Assembly: GCF_026460945.1 (NCBI RefSeq)
Contig: NZ_JAOVZV010000005.1
Coordinates: forward strand, 119,528-183,527
Origin: Chryseobacterium luquanense
GTDB lineage: Bacteria > Bacteroidota > Bacteroidia > Flavobacteriales > Weeksellaceae
DNA length: 64,000 nucleotides
Reading direction: 5' to 3'
Shown here piece by piece: positions 45,245 to 55,291 of this stretch. Numbering within the stretch: position 1 is the stretch's first letter; every line of letters starts with the position of its first letter. Below the pieces are notes generated by a model. It saw only the letters and a list, made by a program, of their open reading frames with translations, was not told the DNA's origin and searched no databases. The position numbers were made by a program, and so were the translations under genes.

Positions 45245-45607
45245 TTAGGATAATGGAGGATGGAAAATTCGTGAGAAATATTCTGAAGTATGAGAATCTT
45301 TGTAATCCGAATTAGGATTTTTTAATTGAATCTCTGATGATAATTGATTTGAAAAAGAAAAAATTTCGTGAGATAGAAACACATCTAATCCTGTAATTTT
45401 TATATTCTGAACGTTATTGGATTGCTTTTCAGTTTTTGCCAGTTCTTTTTTGACGAAACATTTTCCTTTACAGTCAGACTCAATAACTTTTCGGTTCTCA
45501 CAAAGATTTTTCACAATATAGTCATAGTTGACCGCATAATTGACCAATGGCAAAACAGGACGGATTGCAATGGTGAAAACGATGAAAAAGGATAAGAGAA
45601 ACTTCAA
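45245..45607 (-). CDS. Small Cys-containing exported protein, intact paralogue
   Basis: A 120-residue protein with a hydrophobic leader (FLLSFFIVFTIAIRPVLPLV), then NYDYIVKNLCENRKVIES and CKGKCFVKKELAKT, giving three conserved Cys (LC, DC, KC), and a variable tail ending SRIFHPPLS. The same layout is found in the broken copy at 43002-43289. Such proteins are frequent next to copper and cytochrome genes in Flavobacteriia. Function unknown. A TATATTTG -7 element lies on the minus strand at 45625-45632. Confidence 0.8.
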   Translation of the reverse strand: MKFLLSFFIVFTIAIRPVLPLVNYAVNYDYIVKNLCENRKVIESDCKGKCFVKKELAKTEKQSNNVQNIKITGLDVFLSHEIFSFSNQLSSEIQLKNPNSDYKDSHTSEYFSRIFHPPLS

Positions 45608-45770
45608 GTATCAAATCTTTACCACAAATATAGTGTAGAAAATTGAGTTGAGTGGTAACTTATGATGAATGTCAGTTTTGGTATTAAAATTGGATATTTG
45701 CATTTTTTGTCAAGAAAAAAATTTGAAAGCGCACAATTATATTTTCATTTAAATTATTTAAATTTATCCT

Positions 45771-46178
45771 ATGAAAGTTTTAATTGTAAACGGTCCAAAT
45801 TTGAATCTTTTGGGAACCAGAGAACCTGAAATCTATGGAAACATTTCCATGGAAGATTATCTGGAAAAGCTGAAATCTGAGTTTTCTTCGCATGAAATAA
45901 ATTATTACCAATCAAACATCGAAGGTGAATTGATTAACAGACTTCAGGAAGATAATTTTGATGCGGTTGTGATTAATCCGGGAGCTTTCACACATTATTC
46001 GTATGCAATTGCTGATTGTTTAAAAAATATTCAGAAACAGAAAGTGGAAGTGCACATCAGCAATATTTACAAGAGAGAAGAATTCAGACAAAAATCTGTG
46101 ACGGCAGCATGTACGGATGCGGTTTTGTCAGGTTTTGGGATGGAGGGTTATCGATTGGCGGTTTTGAGTTTGAAATAG
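45771..46178 (+). CDS. aroQ: Type II 3-dehydroquinate dehydratase
   Basis: Third step of the shikimate pathway (3-dehydroquinate to 3-dehydroshikimate). 135 residues, normal for the dodecameric type II enzyme. The flexible lid is GTREPEIYG with Tyr22; the active-site loop is VINPGAFTHYSYAIAD; the catalytic His95 lies in VEVHISNIYKREEFR. It stands alone between divergent or convergent neighbours. Confidence 0.96.
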   Translation: MKVLIVNGPNLNLLGTREPEIYGNISMEDYLEKLKSEFSSHEINYYQSNIEGELINRLQEDNFDAVVINPGAFTHYSYAIADCLKNIQKQKVEVHISNIYKREEFRQKSVTAACTDAVLSGFGMEGYRLAVLSLK

Positions 46179-46267
46179 TCTTCCAACAGCACATCAATAA
46201 TTCTGCAAATTTCATCATACACTCGCAGATTTTAGAGATTACGCAGATTTTTTGATTCAATAAATAA

Positions 46268-46300
46268 AATAAAAAAGCCTCATCAATCGACGAGGCTCTT
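46268..46300 (-). terminator. Terminator of pckA
   Basis: GCCTC and GAGGC pair around a ten-base loop; on the minus strand T6 follows. It sits just past the pckA stop. Confidence 0.75.
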
Positions 46301-46308
46301 CACTATTT

Positions 46309-47925
46309 CTAAATGGTCTGTTCCTGTAACTGAGGACCAGAAGCAATCAGCTTTTTGGCTTCGTCATTACCGCAGTACTGCTCGAAGTTTTTGATATATT
46401 TTGCAGCAAGATCTTTTGCTTTCTCTTCCCATTCTGCAACGTCACTGTAAGTATTTCTTGGGTCTAAAATTCCTTCAGAAACATTTGGTAACGAAGTTGG
46501 AATTTCAAGATTCATCACTGGAATCGTAGTTTTCTCAGCATTTTCAATTGATCCGTCAATGATAGAATCAATGATTGCTCTTGTGTCTTTTAAAGAAATT
46601 CTTTTTCCGGTTCCGTTCCAACCTGTGTTTACCAAGTAAGCTTTAGCACCGTGCTCTTTCATTTTACCAATCAATGTCTTAGAATACATAGTTGGATGTA
46701 ATGTTAAGAATGCTTCTCCAAATGCCGGAGAGAAAGACGGTTCAGGTTCTGTAATTCCTCTTTCAGTTCCTGCTAATTTAGAAGTGTAACCGCAAAGGAA
46801 GTGATATTGAGCCTGATCTTCATCTAAAATTGAAACCGGAGGCAAAACTCCGAAAGCATCCGCAGAAAGATAAACAATCTTACTTGCGTGACCTGCTTTA
46901 GAAGGCAAAACGATTTTGTTAATATGATAAATAGGGTAAGAAACTCTCGTGTTTTCTGTGATAGATCCGTCTGTATAATCAGCAATTCCCTCATTTACTA
47001 CAACGTTTTCAAGAAGTGCATCTCTCTTAATTGCTCTGAAAATATCCGGCTCTTTTTCTGCTGACAAATCGATTACTTTAGCATAACAACCGCCTTCATA
47101 ATTGAAAACTCCGTTGTTATCCCACCCGTGCTCGTCGTCACCAATTAAATATCTTTTAGGATCTGCTGACAAAGTAGTTTTTCCTGTTCCCGAAAGTCCG
47201 AAGAATAACGCTACATCTCCATCTTCACCAACGTTTGCAGAACAGTGCATTGATGCCATTCCTTTTAATGGAAGGTAATAATTCATCATCGCAAACATTC
47301 CTTTTTTCATTTCTCCACCGTACCAAGTTCCGCCGATAATCTGAAGTTTTTCAGTAAGGTTGAACATCACGAAGTTTTCAGAATTTAATTCCTGCTCTTC
47401 CCAGTTTGGATTTGTAGTTTTTGAACCATTAATTACTGTGAAATCCGGCTCTCCATAGTTTTCTAAATCGAAATGAGAGGGACGAATGAACATATTTGTA
47501 ACGAAGTGCGCTTGCCACGCAACTTCTACGATAAATCTTACTTTAAGTCTTGTATCATCATTGGTACCGCAAAATGTATCGACAACGTAGATTTTTTTGG
47601 CATCAGAAAGTTGATTTAAAACTAAATCTTTACAAGATTCGAAAATTTCGGGTGTTGTAGGTAAATTTACCTTACCATCCCAGAAAATAGTATTTTTTGT
47701 AACATCATCCTCTACAATATACCTGTCTTTAGGTGAGCGACCTGTGAAAATTCCTGTTTTTACAGATACTGCACCAGATTCTGTTAATTCAGCTTTCTCA
47801 AAACCCTGATTTTCAGGTGACATTTCCGCTTGATATAATTCTTCGTAAGAAGGATTATAAATTAATTCGTAATCTCCTTTAATCCCTAATTTTTGTAAAT
47901 CTTGGACGATTTTAGCGTTTTTCAT
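46309..47925 (-). CDS. pckA: Phosphoenolpyruvate carboxykinase (ATP)
   Basis: Converts oxaloacetate and ATP to phosphoenolpyruvate, the gateway of gluconeogenesis. 538 residues. Landmarks are [13 protein letters not shown], the substrate loop MFIRPS, the kinase motif [14 protein letters not shown] and the metal motif [26 protein letters not shown] follows it. All are standard for the ATP-dependent form. Single gene with its own terminator; about 130 bases of AT-rich leader upstream show no clear TAnnTTTG. Confidence 0.97.
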   Translation of the reverse strand: MKNAKIVQDLQKLGIKGDYELIYNPSYEELYQAEMSPENQGFEKAELTESGAVSVKTGIFTGRSPKDRYIVEDDVTKNTIFWDGKVNLPTTPEIFESCKDLVLNQLSDAKKIYVVDTFCGTNDDTRLKVRFIVEVAWQAHFVTNMFIRPSHFDLENYGEPDFTVINGSKTTNPNWEEQELNSENFVMFNLTEKLQIIGGTWYGGEMKKGMFAMMNYYLPLKGMASMHCSANVGEDGDVALFFGLSGTGKTTLSADPKRYLIGDDEHGWDNNGVFNYEGGCYAKVIDLSAEKEPDIFRAIKRDALLENVVVNEGIADYTDGSITENTRVSYPIYHINKIVLPSKAGHASKIVYLSADAFGVLPPVSILDEDQAQYHFLCGYTSKLAGTERGITEPEPSFSPAFGEAFLTLHPTMYSKTLIGKMKEHGAKAYLVNTGWNGTGKRISLKDTRAIIDSIIDGSIENAEKTTIPVMNLEIPTSLPNVSEGILDPRNTYSDVAEWEEKAKDLAAKYIKNFEQYCGNDEAKKLIASGPQLQEQTI

Positions 47926-48052
47926 TTTACTTATATTTTCTGTTTCTTTTTGTTGGTTTAACAGCAGTAATATTAACTAATTGTTAAACTTCGATAAATA
48001 TAAACATATAAGTGAAAATGACAAATAAAAAATAGACCTTTTAACTAATTGA

Positions 48053-48958
48053 TTAACAATATATTAAATCATCCCATTCGTAAATAGTGGTAAAACCTTT
48101 GCCCCAAAAATAGTCTTCAAAGCCATCAAATTTTGCACTCATTACAAAATCTCCGCCCCAAGCGCCTAAACTTTTGACAAATTTTGCACAATCTGCAAAA
48201 TAAATTGATTTAACTGTAGGAATTTCAATAAAATCTGAAATTCGTTGTTCATGTAGCATAATTAAATCAGAAAATTTATCTAATTCATCACACAATAAAA
48301 TATTTCTTGTGAGATTAGAAAATTCGTCAACTAATTTTTGAGACTTTATTTTAGACTTATAAAGATTGATTCCTTCCCGGCTGTTTTGCTTTTGATTTAA
48401 GTGAATGAAAATCAGTTCATTCTTAAATTTCGGATTAAAATTTACCTTTTCAAAATGAATTTCAGGTTTGTTTTGGAATAACACTGCAGATTTAGCATGA
48501 GCAACGGCAATATCATATCCACTTCCGCCCAAACTTATTGAATTTAAATGAAAAGGATTAATTTGAGACCATTCCGCCAAATTATTCATCAAAGTAGAAC
48601 TGCTTCCCAAACCGTAATCGGCAGGAAACTGAAGGTTGGTTTTTAAATGGTATGTATCTGTTTTTTTAAATTTTGTTTCAGAAAGACCCTGAACGTTTTT
48701 GAGAGTTTTAAGAATAAACTCTGCGCTTGTAGTAATATTGGTCTCTAAAACCTGCCAATTTTTATAATCGATGACAGCTTTTAACCATAATTTATTCTGA
48801 TGACAAGCTTCCCAGAAAACAATTGATTTTCCGTCTGACTTTTCTTCAAAAAAAAACTCCTGTCCTAGCTTTGTGGGTACAGCTAAGACAAGAGCTCCGT
48901 CTACAGCGAAATATTCTGAAGTAAGCATCAGCTTTCCCGGTGAATAAATTTCGCCCAT
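48053..48958 (-). CDS. GYDIA family GHMP kinase
   Basis: A 301-residue small-molecule kinase of the GHMP fold found in Flavobacteriia. N-terminal SPGKLMLTSEYFAVDGALVLAVPTK; the ATP loop is PADYGLGSSSTLMNNLA; the name-giving GYDIA stands in SLGGSGYDIAVAHAKS; near the C-terminus SLGAWGGDFVMS replaces the usual third motif. Mevalonate-type substrates are likely but unproven. It lies 11 bases after fabD in the same direction. Confidence 0.92.
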   Translation of the reverse strand: MGEIYSPGKLMLTSEYFAVDGALVLAVPTKLGQEFFFEEKSDGKSIVFWEACHQNKLWLKAVIDYKNWQVLETNITTSAEFILKTLKNVQGLSETKFKKTDTYHLKTNLQFPADYGLGSSSTLMNNLAEWSQINPFHLNSISLGGSGYDIAVAHAKSAVLFQNKPEIHFEKVNFNPKFKNELIFIHLNQKQNSREGINLYKSKIKSQKLVDEFSNLTRNILLCDELDKFSDLIMLHEQRISDFIEIPTVKSIYFADCAKFVKSLGAWGGDFVMSAKFDGFEDYFWGKGFTTIYEWDDLIYC

Positions 48959-48969
48959 TTTATTATAAT

Positions 48970-49845
48970 TTAGATTGCAGAAGCAGAAGTTACTTCGCCA
49001 TCAATTTTCTTGATTAAACCTTGAAGTGTTTTTCCAGGACCCACTTCTACAAAGTGAGTTGCACCATCTTTAATCATATTTTGTACAGACTGCGTCCATT
49101 TTACAGGACCTGTTAATTGAGCAATTAGATTTGCTTTAATTTGATCAGGATCTGTAACCGAAGTGGTGGTAATATTCTGATAAACAGGAATTGTTGCTTT
49201 TCTAAACTTCGTATTTTCAATTGCAGCAGCCAGTCTTTCTTGTGCAGGCTGCATTAAAGGTGAATGGAAAGCTCCGTTTACCGGTAATAACAATGCTCTT
49301 TTTGCTCCGGCTTCTTTTAATTTTGCACATGCTTCTTCTACAGCAACAGTTTCTCCTGAAATTACCAATTGCCCGGGACAGTTGTAATTTGCAGGAACTA
49401 CAATTCCGCTGATTGATGCGCAGATTTCTTCCACTTTAGCATCATCCAATCCTAAAATTGCAGCCATAGAACTAGGATTTGCATCACAAGCAGCCTGCAT
49501 AGCTTTTGCTCTTTCAGAAACCAGTTTCAAACCATCATCAAAAGATAAAACTCCGTTTGCAACCAATGCTGAAAATTCTCCTAAAGAATGTCCTGCAACC
49601 ATTTCAGCTCCAAGACCGTTTACTGCTTTCAAAGCAGCAACAGAATGTATAAATATTGAAGGTTGAGTAACCTCCGTTTTCTTAAGATCTTCATCTGCAC
49701 CACTAAACATAATGGATAGAATGTCAAAACCTAAAATTTCATTGGCAGATTCCATCAAATCTTTAATGTCTTTACGGGAATCGTATAATTCTTTTCCCAT
49801 ACCTACAAACTGTGATCCCTGCCCAGGAAATACAAGTGCTTTCAT
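48970..49845 (-). CDS. fabD: Malonyl-CoA:ACP transacylase
   Basis: Loads malonyl groups onto acyl carrier protein in fatty-acid synthesis. 291 residues. The start is MKALVFPGQGSQFVGMG, the nucleophile Ser87 lies in AGHSLGEFSAL, and the catalytic His is in VNGAFHSPLMQPA. The end is VEVGPGKTLQGLIKKI. A TATATTTG -7 element lies at 49867-49874 on the minus strand. It is followed closely by the GHMP kinase gene, so both are probably on one transcript. Confidence 0.96.
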   Translation of the reverse strand: MKALVFPGQGSQFVGMGKELYDSRKDIKDLMESANEILGFDILSIMFSGADEDLKKTEVTQPSIFIHSVAALKAVNGLGAEMVAGHSLGEFSALVANGVLSFDDGLKLVSERAKAMQAACDANPSSMAAILGLDDAKVEEICASISGIVVPANYNCPGQLVISGETVAVEEACAKLKEAGAKRALLLPVNGAFHSPLMQPAQERLAAAIENTKFRKATIPVYQNITTTSVTDPDQIKANLIAQLTGPVKWTQSVQNMIKDGATHFVEVGPGKTLQGLIKKIDGEVTSASAI

Positions 49846-49866
49846 TTATTTATTTAAAAATTAATA

Positions 49867-49874
49867 CAAATATA
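49867..49874 (-). promoter_or_regulatory. -7 element of fabD
   Basis: TATATTTG on the minus strand, 22 bases before the fabD ATG. No clear TTG at the -33 distance. Confidence 0.45.
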
Positions 49875-49897
49875 GTTTAATTATAAAGTTCCTAAAA

Positions 49898-51625
49898 TTA
49901 CGGAACCAATCTGATCACACGGAAACCAGTATTCACATAAGCTCCGTTTGCTTTAGATTTTACAAATTCAAATTTAGTAGCCAACTGAGTCTGCACTTTA
50001 TTGATTTGCTTAAAGATTTCTCCTTTTTTGTTTTCTCTTGTCAACATATCGTTCACAACATCAAAACCAATTACCGCATATTTTCCGGGAGTTTTGCAAT
50101 ACTTAGCTTTGTAAGCAGCTAAAATTTCTTTTTCAAAATTTCCGTCAGCATTGATTTTTCTGTCCATTAAGTAAACCAGACTTGCCTGGCTCAACTCATC
50201 AACTTTCTTATCAAAACTTGGAGCAGCGTACATACTGAACGCTTTTACGCCTTGAACTTCTTTTGATAAAGCAATCACTTTATTAGAAAAAGCTTCACCT
50301 ACTGCATCATTATCACTTGCCAAAATTGCAATAACCGGAGCAGATTGTCCTGTCATCATATTTTGATCCAGCTGAATGTCTGAAGCCGAATTTACAATCG
50401 TAATCTGAGCATTTTTTACATTTTTCTCAAGGCTGGACTTCAGATAGTTTGCATTTTCTTTTTTAGCGTCTGCAAGGATATAAATTTTCTGATCAGAATA
50501 AACCGATTTTACTTCTTCTGCAATTTTATCTGCATAAGTATGTTCATTGGTTTCAACAATAATTAAATTGCTGTAGTTGTATAATTCCGGAGAGTTTGCA
50601 AATGGCGCAACCACAGGAATTTTCTGAGTTTTAGTAAAATCTAAAAGATCAATTACGTTTGATTTAAAGAAAGGACCGATAATTAAATCGGTATTGTTAG
50701 GATTTATTTGAGATAAAGAGCTCTTAAATGAAGCTTCATTACCAGAATCAACAATTTTTATATCTAATTTTTGTCCGCCCAAAGCGTTTCTTTCGATGGC
50801 TAATTTAGCTCCCGTAAGAAAATCTGTTGCCATCGCACGATATTGAGTTTCGTTTGTGCTATATCCGAAAGGAAGCATCAAAACAACACTTAAAGCATCG
50901 CCATTTTTTTTGATATATGCTGCGTCAAGCTTTCTGATTTTTAAAATCATTCCACCTTTCAATCCTTTTGATAAATCAGGGTTTAAAGCAACTAACTCAT
51001 CAATCGAAATTCCGAATTTATTAACAATTGAAAAAACAGTATCTCCTTGCTCCACAACATACGTTGCGTATTCATCCTGATTAGAATGAGAACTGGAAGA
51101 AGACCTTTCGTTTCCAGAATCTATTTTAGTTTTATTACTATTTGTAGAAGTCATTTCTGCAACAGTTTCAACCGGTTTTGTAACTGTAGTTGTTACAACT
51201 TGATTTCCACCATATTTTTTGATGCTGTCAAATGGTAAAGTTATTTCATCACCAATTTTTAAGTGAGAATCCAAATCAGGATTTAGTTTTCTCAAATCAG
51301 TTTCAGAGATTCTGTATTGTTTTGTAATACCGTAAACCGTTTGTTTAGGCTGAAGAATAATTTTTCCGGTTTTAGCAGATGTATTTGTAGCAGGAGTTTT
51401 TGAAGCGGTATTTACGCCACCTCCCGATTTTACATTAACAACATCTCCTAATGTAAGTTTTCCGTCTTTAACTTTAGGATTCAACTTCAACAATTCATCT
51501 ACAGAAATTCCGTATTTCTTAGAAATATTATAAGGAGTGTCACCTTTTACAACAGTGTGTGTCTTCTGAGCCGTTAAACTCAAAAACATACACAAACCAG
51601 ATAGTATAAAAAACCTCTTAATCAT
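49898..51625 (-). CDS. LysM-repeat protein with receptor-ligand-binding (amino-acid ABC type) domain
   Basis: A 575-residue exported protein with signal peptide ending at LTAQ. Three LysM peptidoglycan-binding repeats stand at about 22-67 (HTVVKGDTPYNISKKYGIS), 90-135 (QTVYGITKQYRISETDLRKLNP) and 188-235 (VVEQGDTVFSIVNKFGIS). The rest (about 245-575) has the fold pattern of periplasmic binding proteins of the branched amino-acid/LivJ type, lacking transporter genes nearby. It may be a wall-bound sensor. Ligand unknown. Confidence 0.88.
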   Translation of the reverse strand: MIKRFFILSGLCMFLSLTAQKTHTVVKGDTPYNISKKYGISVDELLKLNPKVKDGKLTLGDVVNVKSGGGVNTASKTPATNTSAKTGKIILQPKQTVYGITKQYRISETDLRKLNPDLDSHLKIGDEITLPFDSIKKYGGNQVVTTTVTKPVETVAEMTSTNSNKTKIDSGNERSSSSSHSNQDEYATYVVEQGDTVFSIVNKFGISIDELVALNPDLSKGLKGGMILKIRKLDAAYIKKNGDALSVVLMLPFGYSTNETQYRAMATDFLTGAKLAIERNALGGQKLDIKIVDSGNEASFKSSLSQINPNNTDLIIGPFFKSNVIDLLDFTKTQKIPVVAPFANSPELYNYSNLIIVETNEHTYADKIAEEVKSVYSDQKIYILADAKKENANYLKSSLEKNVKNAQITIVNSASDIQLDQNMMTGQSAPVIAILASDNDAVGEAFSNKVIALSKEVQGVKAFSMYAAPSFDKKVDELSQASLVYLMDRKINADGNFEKEILAAYKAKYCKTPGKYAVIGFDVVNDMLTRENKKGEIFKQINKVQTQLATKFEFVKSKANGAYVNTGFRVIRLVP

Positions 51626-51645
51626 TTTCGATATTATAATTTACA

Positions 51646-51673
51646 AAAATACTTCTTTAAAATTAAATGGCAA
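51646..51673 (-). promoter_or_regulatory. Promoter of the LysM protein gene
   Basis: On the minus strand TTG (51671-51673) and TATTTTTG (51646-51653), spacer 17 bases. The -33 element lies inside the last codons of bshC. Confidence 0.55.
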
Positions 51674-53249
51674 CAATTATTAGTTTTGAATCATCAACCA
51701 CCATTTCTTCCAAACAAAATTCTATCCAAGAAAATCCAAAATCTGCAAAAAAGACCGAGAAATTGTAAATTCTTTCCTGCCAGGTTTTCGAAGGATGTAC
51801 ATCTAAAAATAACTTCTCCAAACGCTCCAACAATTCACTTTGTTTGATTTTTTCAGCCCGAATAAGTCTTTTCTTCATTCTTCCGAAAGATTTCAACTGT
51901 CTTGTTTCTTCCGCTTTTACTAAATTTCCAAAAGATTGTTCTGTAGTTTCAGCAATATTTTTCAATTCTGAAAACTGTTTCGTCAGAAGATTTTCTTTTT
52001 CATTAAGCAAAGTAAGGATTTCATTATTATCTAAAATCTTTTCATTGGTTATTTTACTAAAGTTTTGAAAGAAGTCTTCTATTTTTAGCTCCAGTTTATC
52101 AATTTTACCTAATGTTTTTTCTTTCAAAAACAACATTGAATTTCTTGGAATCAATATTGGGAAAGGCAAATTTAATTCAGCAAAATAATCTTTTAGTTCA
52201 AGCCAATACATAATTTCGGCATTTCCACCAATGTAAGCAAGATTAGGCAAAACTGTTTCCTGGTAAACAGGTCTCATTACTGCATTTGGACTAAATTTTT
52301 CAGGGAAATTTTCAAGTTCGTCAAGAATTTCTTCTTTTGTAAACTCAATATTAGTGTCAACAATTCTATATTTTTTACCTTCAAAATCTATTCTGTCTCG
52401 AGTTTCAGAAAGATAGAAAAGGTTTATTTCGCGAGGATTTACCTGAACTTTACCGTATTTTTCCGTCAGAAAATCAACTTTATCTTTTGAATTTTTATTT
52501 AGACTAAAATTTTCAATTTCATCTCTAAAAACATCTTTAATTTGACTTTTTAAAGCTTTAGAATCACCATCTAAAATCAACAAACCAAAATCTGAAAATA
52601 ATCTGTTAACGAAAGTCTGAATCGCTTTCGTTAAAGTATTTCCTGCTTTATAAGCTTCTTTCAGCATTAAAATCAATTCAGTTCCGAAAATAGAATCTTT
52701 AAATTCTTTCTCAAATTCAGATATGAAAAAAGTATCGCTGATTTGAATTTTCCCAACTGCACTCCCTGACTTTTCATTGATTTCGTAATAATTATTTTCC
52801 GTTTTGAAATGATTAATTTCCGCAAAATCGTGATCTTCAGAAGCCATCCAATAAACCGGAACAAAATTAAAATCCGGAAAATTCTGCTTTAAATAAGAGC
52901 AGGTTTTTATGGTCTGAAGAATTTTATATACAAAAAAAACAGGTCCGGAAAACAGATTCAACTGATGCCCCGTTGTAATCGTAAATGTATTTTTTAGTTT
53001 TAAATTTTCTAAATTCTCAATCTGCTTCGATGAAACTTTAAAATCTGAAAGTTGAGATTTAATCGTTTCAGAAAGAATTTCTCTTTTTTCAGAAGTAAAA
53101 TTGTTTTGTTTTAAATGAATTTGATTGGCAAAATTTTCTAGCGAAAAAGTTTGCGCTTTAAATCCATCAATATCATGATTCAGGAAATCTTTTATTAATT
53201 TAGGGATACTTTCGATTTCGCTGAAGGCTATTTTATTTATTGTTTTCAA
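51663..53249 (-). CDS. bshC: Putative cysteine ligase BshC, bacillithiol synthesis
   Basis: Last step of bacillithiol synthesis, adding Cys to GlcN-malate. 528 residues, as usual. Motifs include TITTGHQLNLFSGPVFFVYKI, VPVYWMASEDHDFAEINHF and NAVMRPVYQETVLPNLAYIGG. A long coiled coil follows (about 385-480). The gene lies 12 bases after the putative porin gene. No other bsh gene is in this window. Confidence 0.95.
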   Translation of the reverse strand: MKTINKIAFSEIESIPKLIKDFLNHDIDGFKAQTFSLENFANQIHLKQNNFTSEKREILSETIKSQLSDFKVSSKQIENLENLKLKNTFTITTGHQLNLFSGPVFFVYKILQTIKTCSYLKQNFPDFNFVPVYWMASEDHDFAEINHFKTENNYYEINEKSGSAVGKIQISDTFFISEFEKEFKDSIFGTELILMLKEAYKAGNTLTKAIQTFVNRLFSDFGLLILDGDSKALKSQIKDVFRDEIENFSLNKNSKDKVDFLTEKYGKVQVNPREINLFYLSETRDRIDFEGKKYRIVDTNIEFTKEEILDELENFPEKFSPNAVMRPVYQETVLPNLAYIGGNAEIMYWLELKDYFAELNLPFPILIPRNSMLFLKEKTLGKIDKLELKIEDFFQNFSKITNEKILDNNEILTLLNEKENLLTKQFSELKNIAETTEQSFGNLVKAEETRQLKSFGRMKKRLIRAEKIKQSELLERLEKLFLDVHPSKTWQERIYNFSVFFADFGFSWIEFCLEEMVVDDSKLIIVAI

Positions 53250-53261
53250 CCTGATAAAATT

Positions 53262-55202
53262 TTAGTTGAACAGATACCATACAATCCCTATATTTAGCCT
53301 AAAATCATAGACCGGATAATGTGGAAATGCGTATGCTTTGTTGTGTGAAATGAGCGTTCCGATTTGTTGACCTTCAATGAAGAAAAACATTCTTTTCACT
53401 TTCATATTAAAATAAAGATCGGCAATAGGCTGTCCTCCGATTGAGAATGAGTCTGAGCTTGGTAAAATATATTCGTTAAGAATTGGGAAATATTCTCTCG
53501 TTGCAAATTTTGAGAAGTAATATACTTTTAAACCAGCCTGAATTTCTGCAGAATTTTTGAAAGCTTTAGACTGAAAGAATAAATTGGCCCTTCCGATAAA
53601 AGAGGGCATTGGTAAAAGTTCCTTATTAGTTAAGGCATTTTGAAACTGCAATCTTGTATTTAAATGGAATTTACCATAACTAAATGTTGCGTCACCTCCG
53701 ATTTGAGAAATATTCAGAGAATTTGCGCTTTGTCTTGGCATCGCAGCCTCATCAAAATAAGTATAGTTGTCGATTCTGAAATAGTTAGCAAATAATTCTG
53801 TCTTGAACCATTTCAAATTTAAACTGCCTCCAATTTCCGTAACCGACTGATTTTTTGCCTCTGAAAGGAAATAATTGAAATTATTGTAAACCGACGCATT
53901 GGCAAGATAATTAAATGAAGGATAAGCACTTTGGAAATTTACTTTTGCATTCACAAAATAATCTTTGATAGGTTCGAATTTGATATTGTTTGTTGTTTTT
54001 AAATAATCTCCAAACTGACTTCCCTTTGAAATTTCTAAAAATGAATTAACCTCAAATTTATCAAAAAGTTTGATTTGAATATTTCCCACAGCTCCAAGTC
54101 TGCTTTCTTTAAGTTCGGATGGAATTTCGAGATTCGGCAATGTAATCTGATTAACTCCAAATTTCAACATTTGATATCTTAAACCTGCATCTAACTTGAA
54201 ACGCTCGTTATCGAAAACCAAACTCAAAGTATTGCTAAAGTTATTTGAATATTTTTTTGTGGCTAAAGGAAACCCATTAACAATTTCTGCCGGTGTAGAA
54301 TACCAATATGGTTCTAAATTGTCTTGATTATAATAATATTTGTTGCCTTGATTAGAAATCGTATGTCTGATTCTAAAAGGAAATTTTTCAGCATTAAACG
54401 GTGTGAACTGATGACTCAAATAATATCTTCTAAAAGAATATTGTGAGCTGGATGACGTTAAGTTCACCTGAGCTCGATCTCTATTTCGAAACTCACTCTC
54501 TCCGGATTGGAAAAGATCATCGTTTATGATTCCGCCATTTTCCTGATTGTTCACATTCTGATGAAGGTAATGAGCAAACAATTCATAATTACCGCTCTTT
54601 GAAGTATAATGTCCTGAAAATAAAGTGTTGTTATTTGCCGCCAAAGAATTCCTATAAAATCCTTGAGAACGAAGTCCCATATAATCCAAAGCAAAATTGA
54701 ATCTTTTACCAATATTTTGTGTATAAGTAGATTGCAATGCCGCGCCATTTTTCATTGCAGTATGATAAATAAATGTTGCAGTTGGTGTTTTTACATCGTA
54801 ATAGTTGATGTCATTAACTCCTAAAATACCATACGATTTATTTGTTGGTAATAAGGAAAGATTCTGTTCAGCAATTACTTCATAAGACAAAGGATTAAAT
54901 CCTGCACCAATATTTGCAAACTGTACTCTTCCAAAATTATCTCTGTTATTATATTGTGAAAAAATATAAGTTTTGTTGAATGTCATCGCTGTATCAAAAA
55001 TTTTCTTTTCAGAATATTGAGTCTGATACTGATAATCATTAATAGTTGGTTTAAAAATCTTCAAAGAATCTTTTGTTCCCGAATCTACTATTAAAGTATC
55101 TTTCAATTTTTTCTCCAACATATTGGAGTCGGTTTTATTAACGATAACCTGAGCTTTAGTAAATGAAGCAAAGAAAAATATGATGAGGAAAAGGTATTTC
55201 AT
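53262..55202 (-). CDS. Putative outer-membrane porin
   Basis: About 646 residues from the ATG at 55202 (MKYLFLIIFFFASFTKAQ, a signal peptide). The longer frame starting at 55310 is rejected since it crosses a terminator and overlaps the upstream gene. The mature protein is a beta barrel of the Bacteroidetes putative-porin family: many alternating strands, ending in FRLNIGIVWYLFN with a C-terminal aromatic. The substrate is unknown. A TATTTTTG -7 element (55220-55227) and the inverted repeat TGTACA-N5-TGTACA precede the start. bshC follows closely. Confidence 0.85.
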   Translation of the reverse strand: MKYLFLIIFFFASFTKAQVIVNKTDSNMLEKKLKDTLIVDSGTKDSLKIFKPTINDYQYQTQYSEKKIFDTAMTFNKTYIFSQYNNRDNFGRVQFANIGAGFNPLSYEVIAEQNLSLLPTNKSYGILGVNDINYYDVKTPTATFIYHTAMKNGAALQSTYTQNIGKRFNFALDYMGLRSQGFYRNSLAANNNTLFSGHYTSKSGNYELFAHYLHQNVNNQENGGIINDDLFQSGESEFRNRDRAQVNLTSSSSQYSFRRYYLSHQFTPFNAEKFPFRIRHTISNQGNKYYYNQDNLEPYWYSTPAEIVNGFPLATKKYSNNFSNTLSLVFDNERFKLDAGLRYQMLKFGVNQITLPNLEIPSELKESRLGAVGNIQIKLFDKFEVNSFLEISKGSQFGDYLKTTNNIKFEPIKDYFVNAKVNFQSAYPSFNYLANASVYNNFNYFLSEAKNQSVTEIGGSLNLKWFKTELFANYFRIDNYTYFDEAAMPRQSANSLNISQIGGDATFSYGKFHLNTRLQFQNALTNKELLPMPSFIGRANLFFQSKAFKNSAEIQAGLKVYYFSKFATREYFPILNEYILPSSDSFSIGGQPIADLYFNMKVKRMFFFIEGQQIGTLISHNKAYAFPHYPVYDFRLNIGIVWYLFN

Positions 55203-55243
55203 GTACATTTTTTGTACAGCAAAAATAAGAAATAAAAGGCAAT

Positions 55244-55272
55244 AAAAAACCCCGTCTTGAGACGGGGTTTTT
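55244..55272 (-). terminator. Strong terminator of the SusCD operon
   Basis: CCCCGTC and GACGGGG with loop TTGA, flanked by A6 and T5, just past the stop of the lipoprotein gene at 55292. Confidence 0.88.
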
Positions 55273-55291
55273 ATAATTATATAATTAAATA

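Noticed and set aside
46016..46255. 79-codon frame overlapping aroQ
   Set aside because: A shadow of aroQ in another frame, with no independent start signal.
55202..55220. TGTACA-N5-TGTACA inverted repeat before the porin start taken as an operator
   Set aside because: Short and AT-rich, with no second copy noticed and no adjacent regulator gene; left as a remark only.
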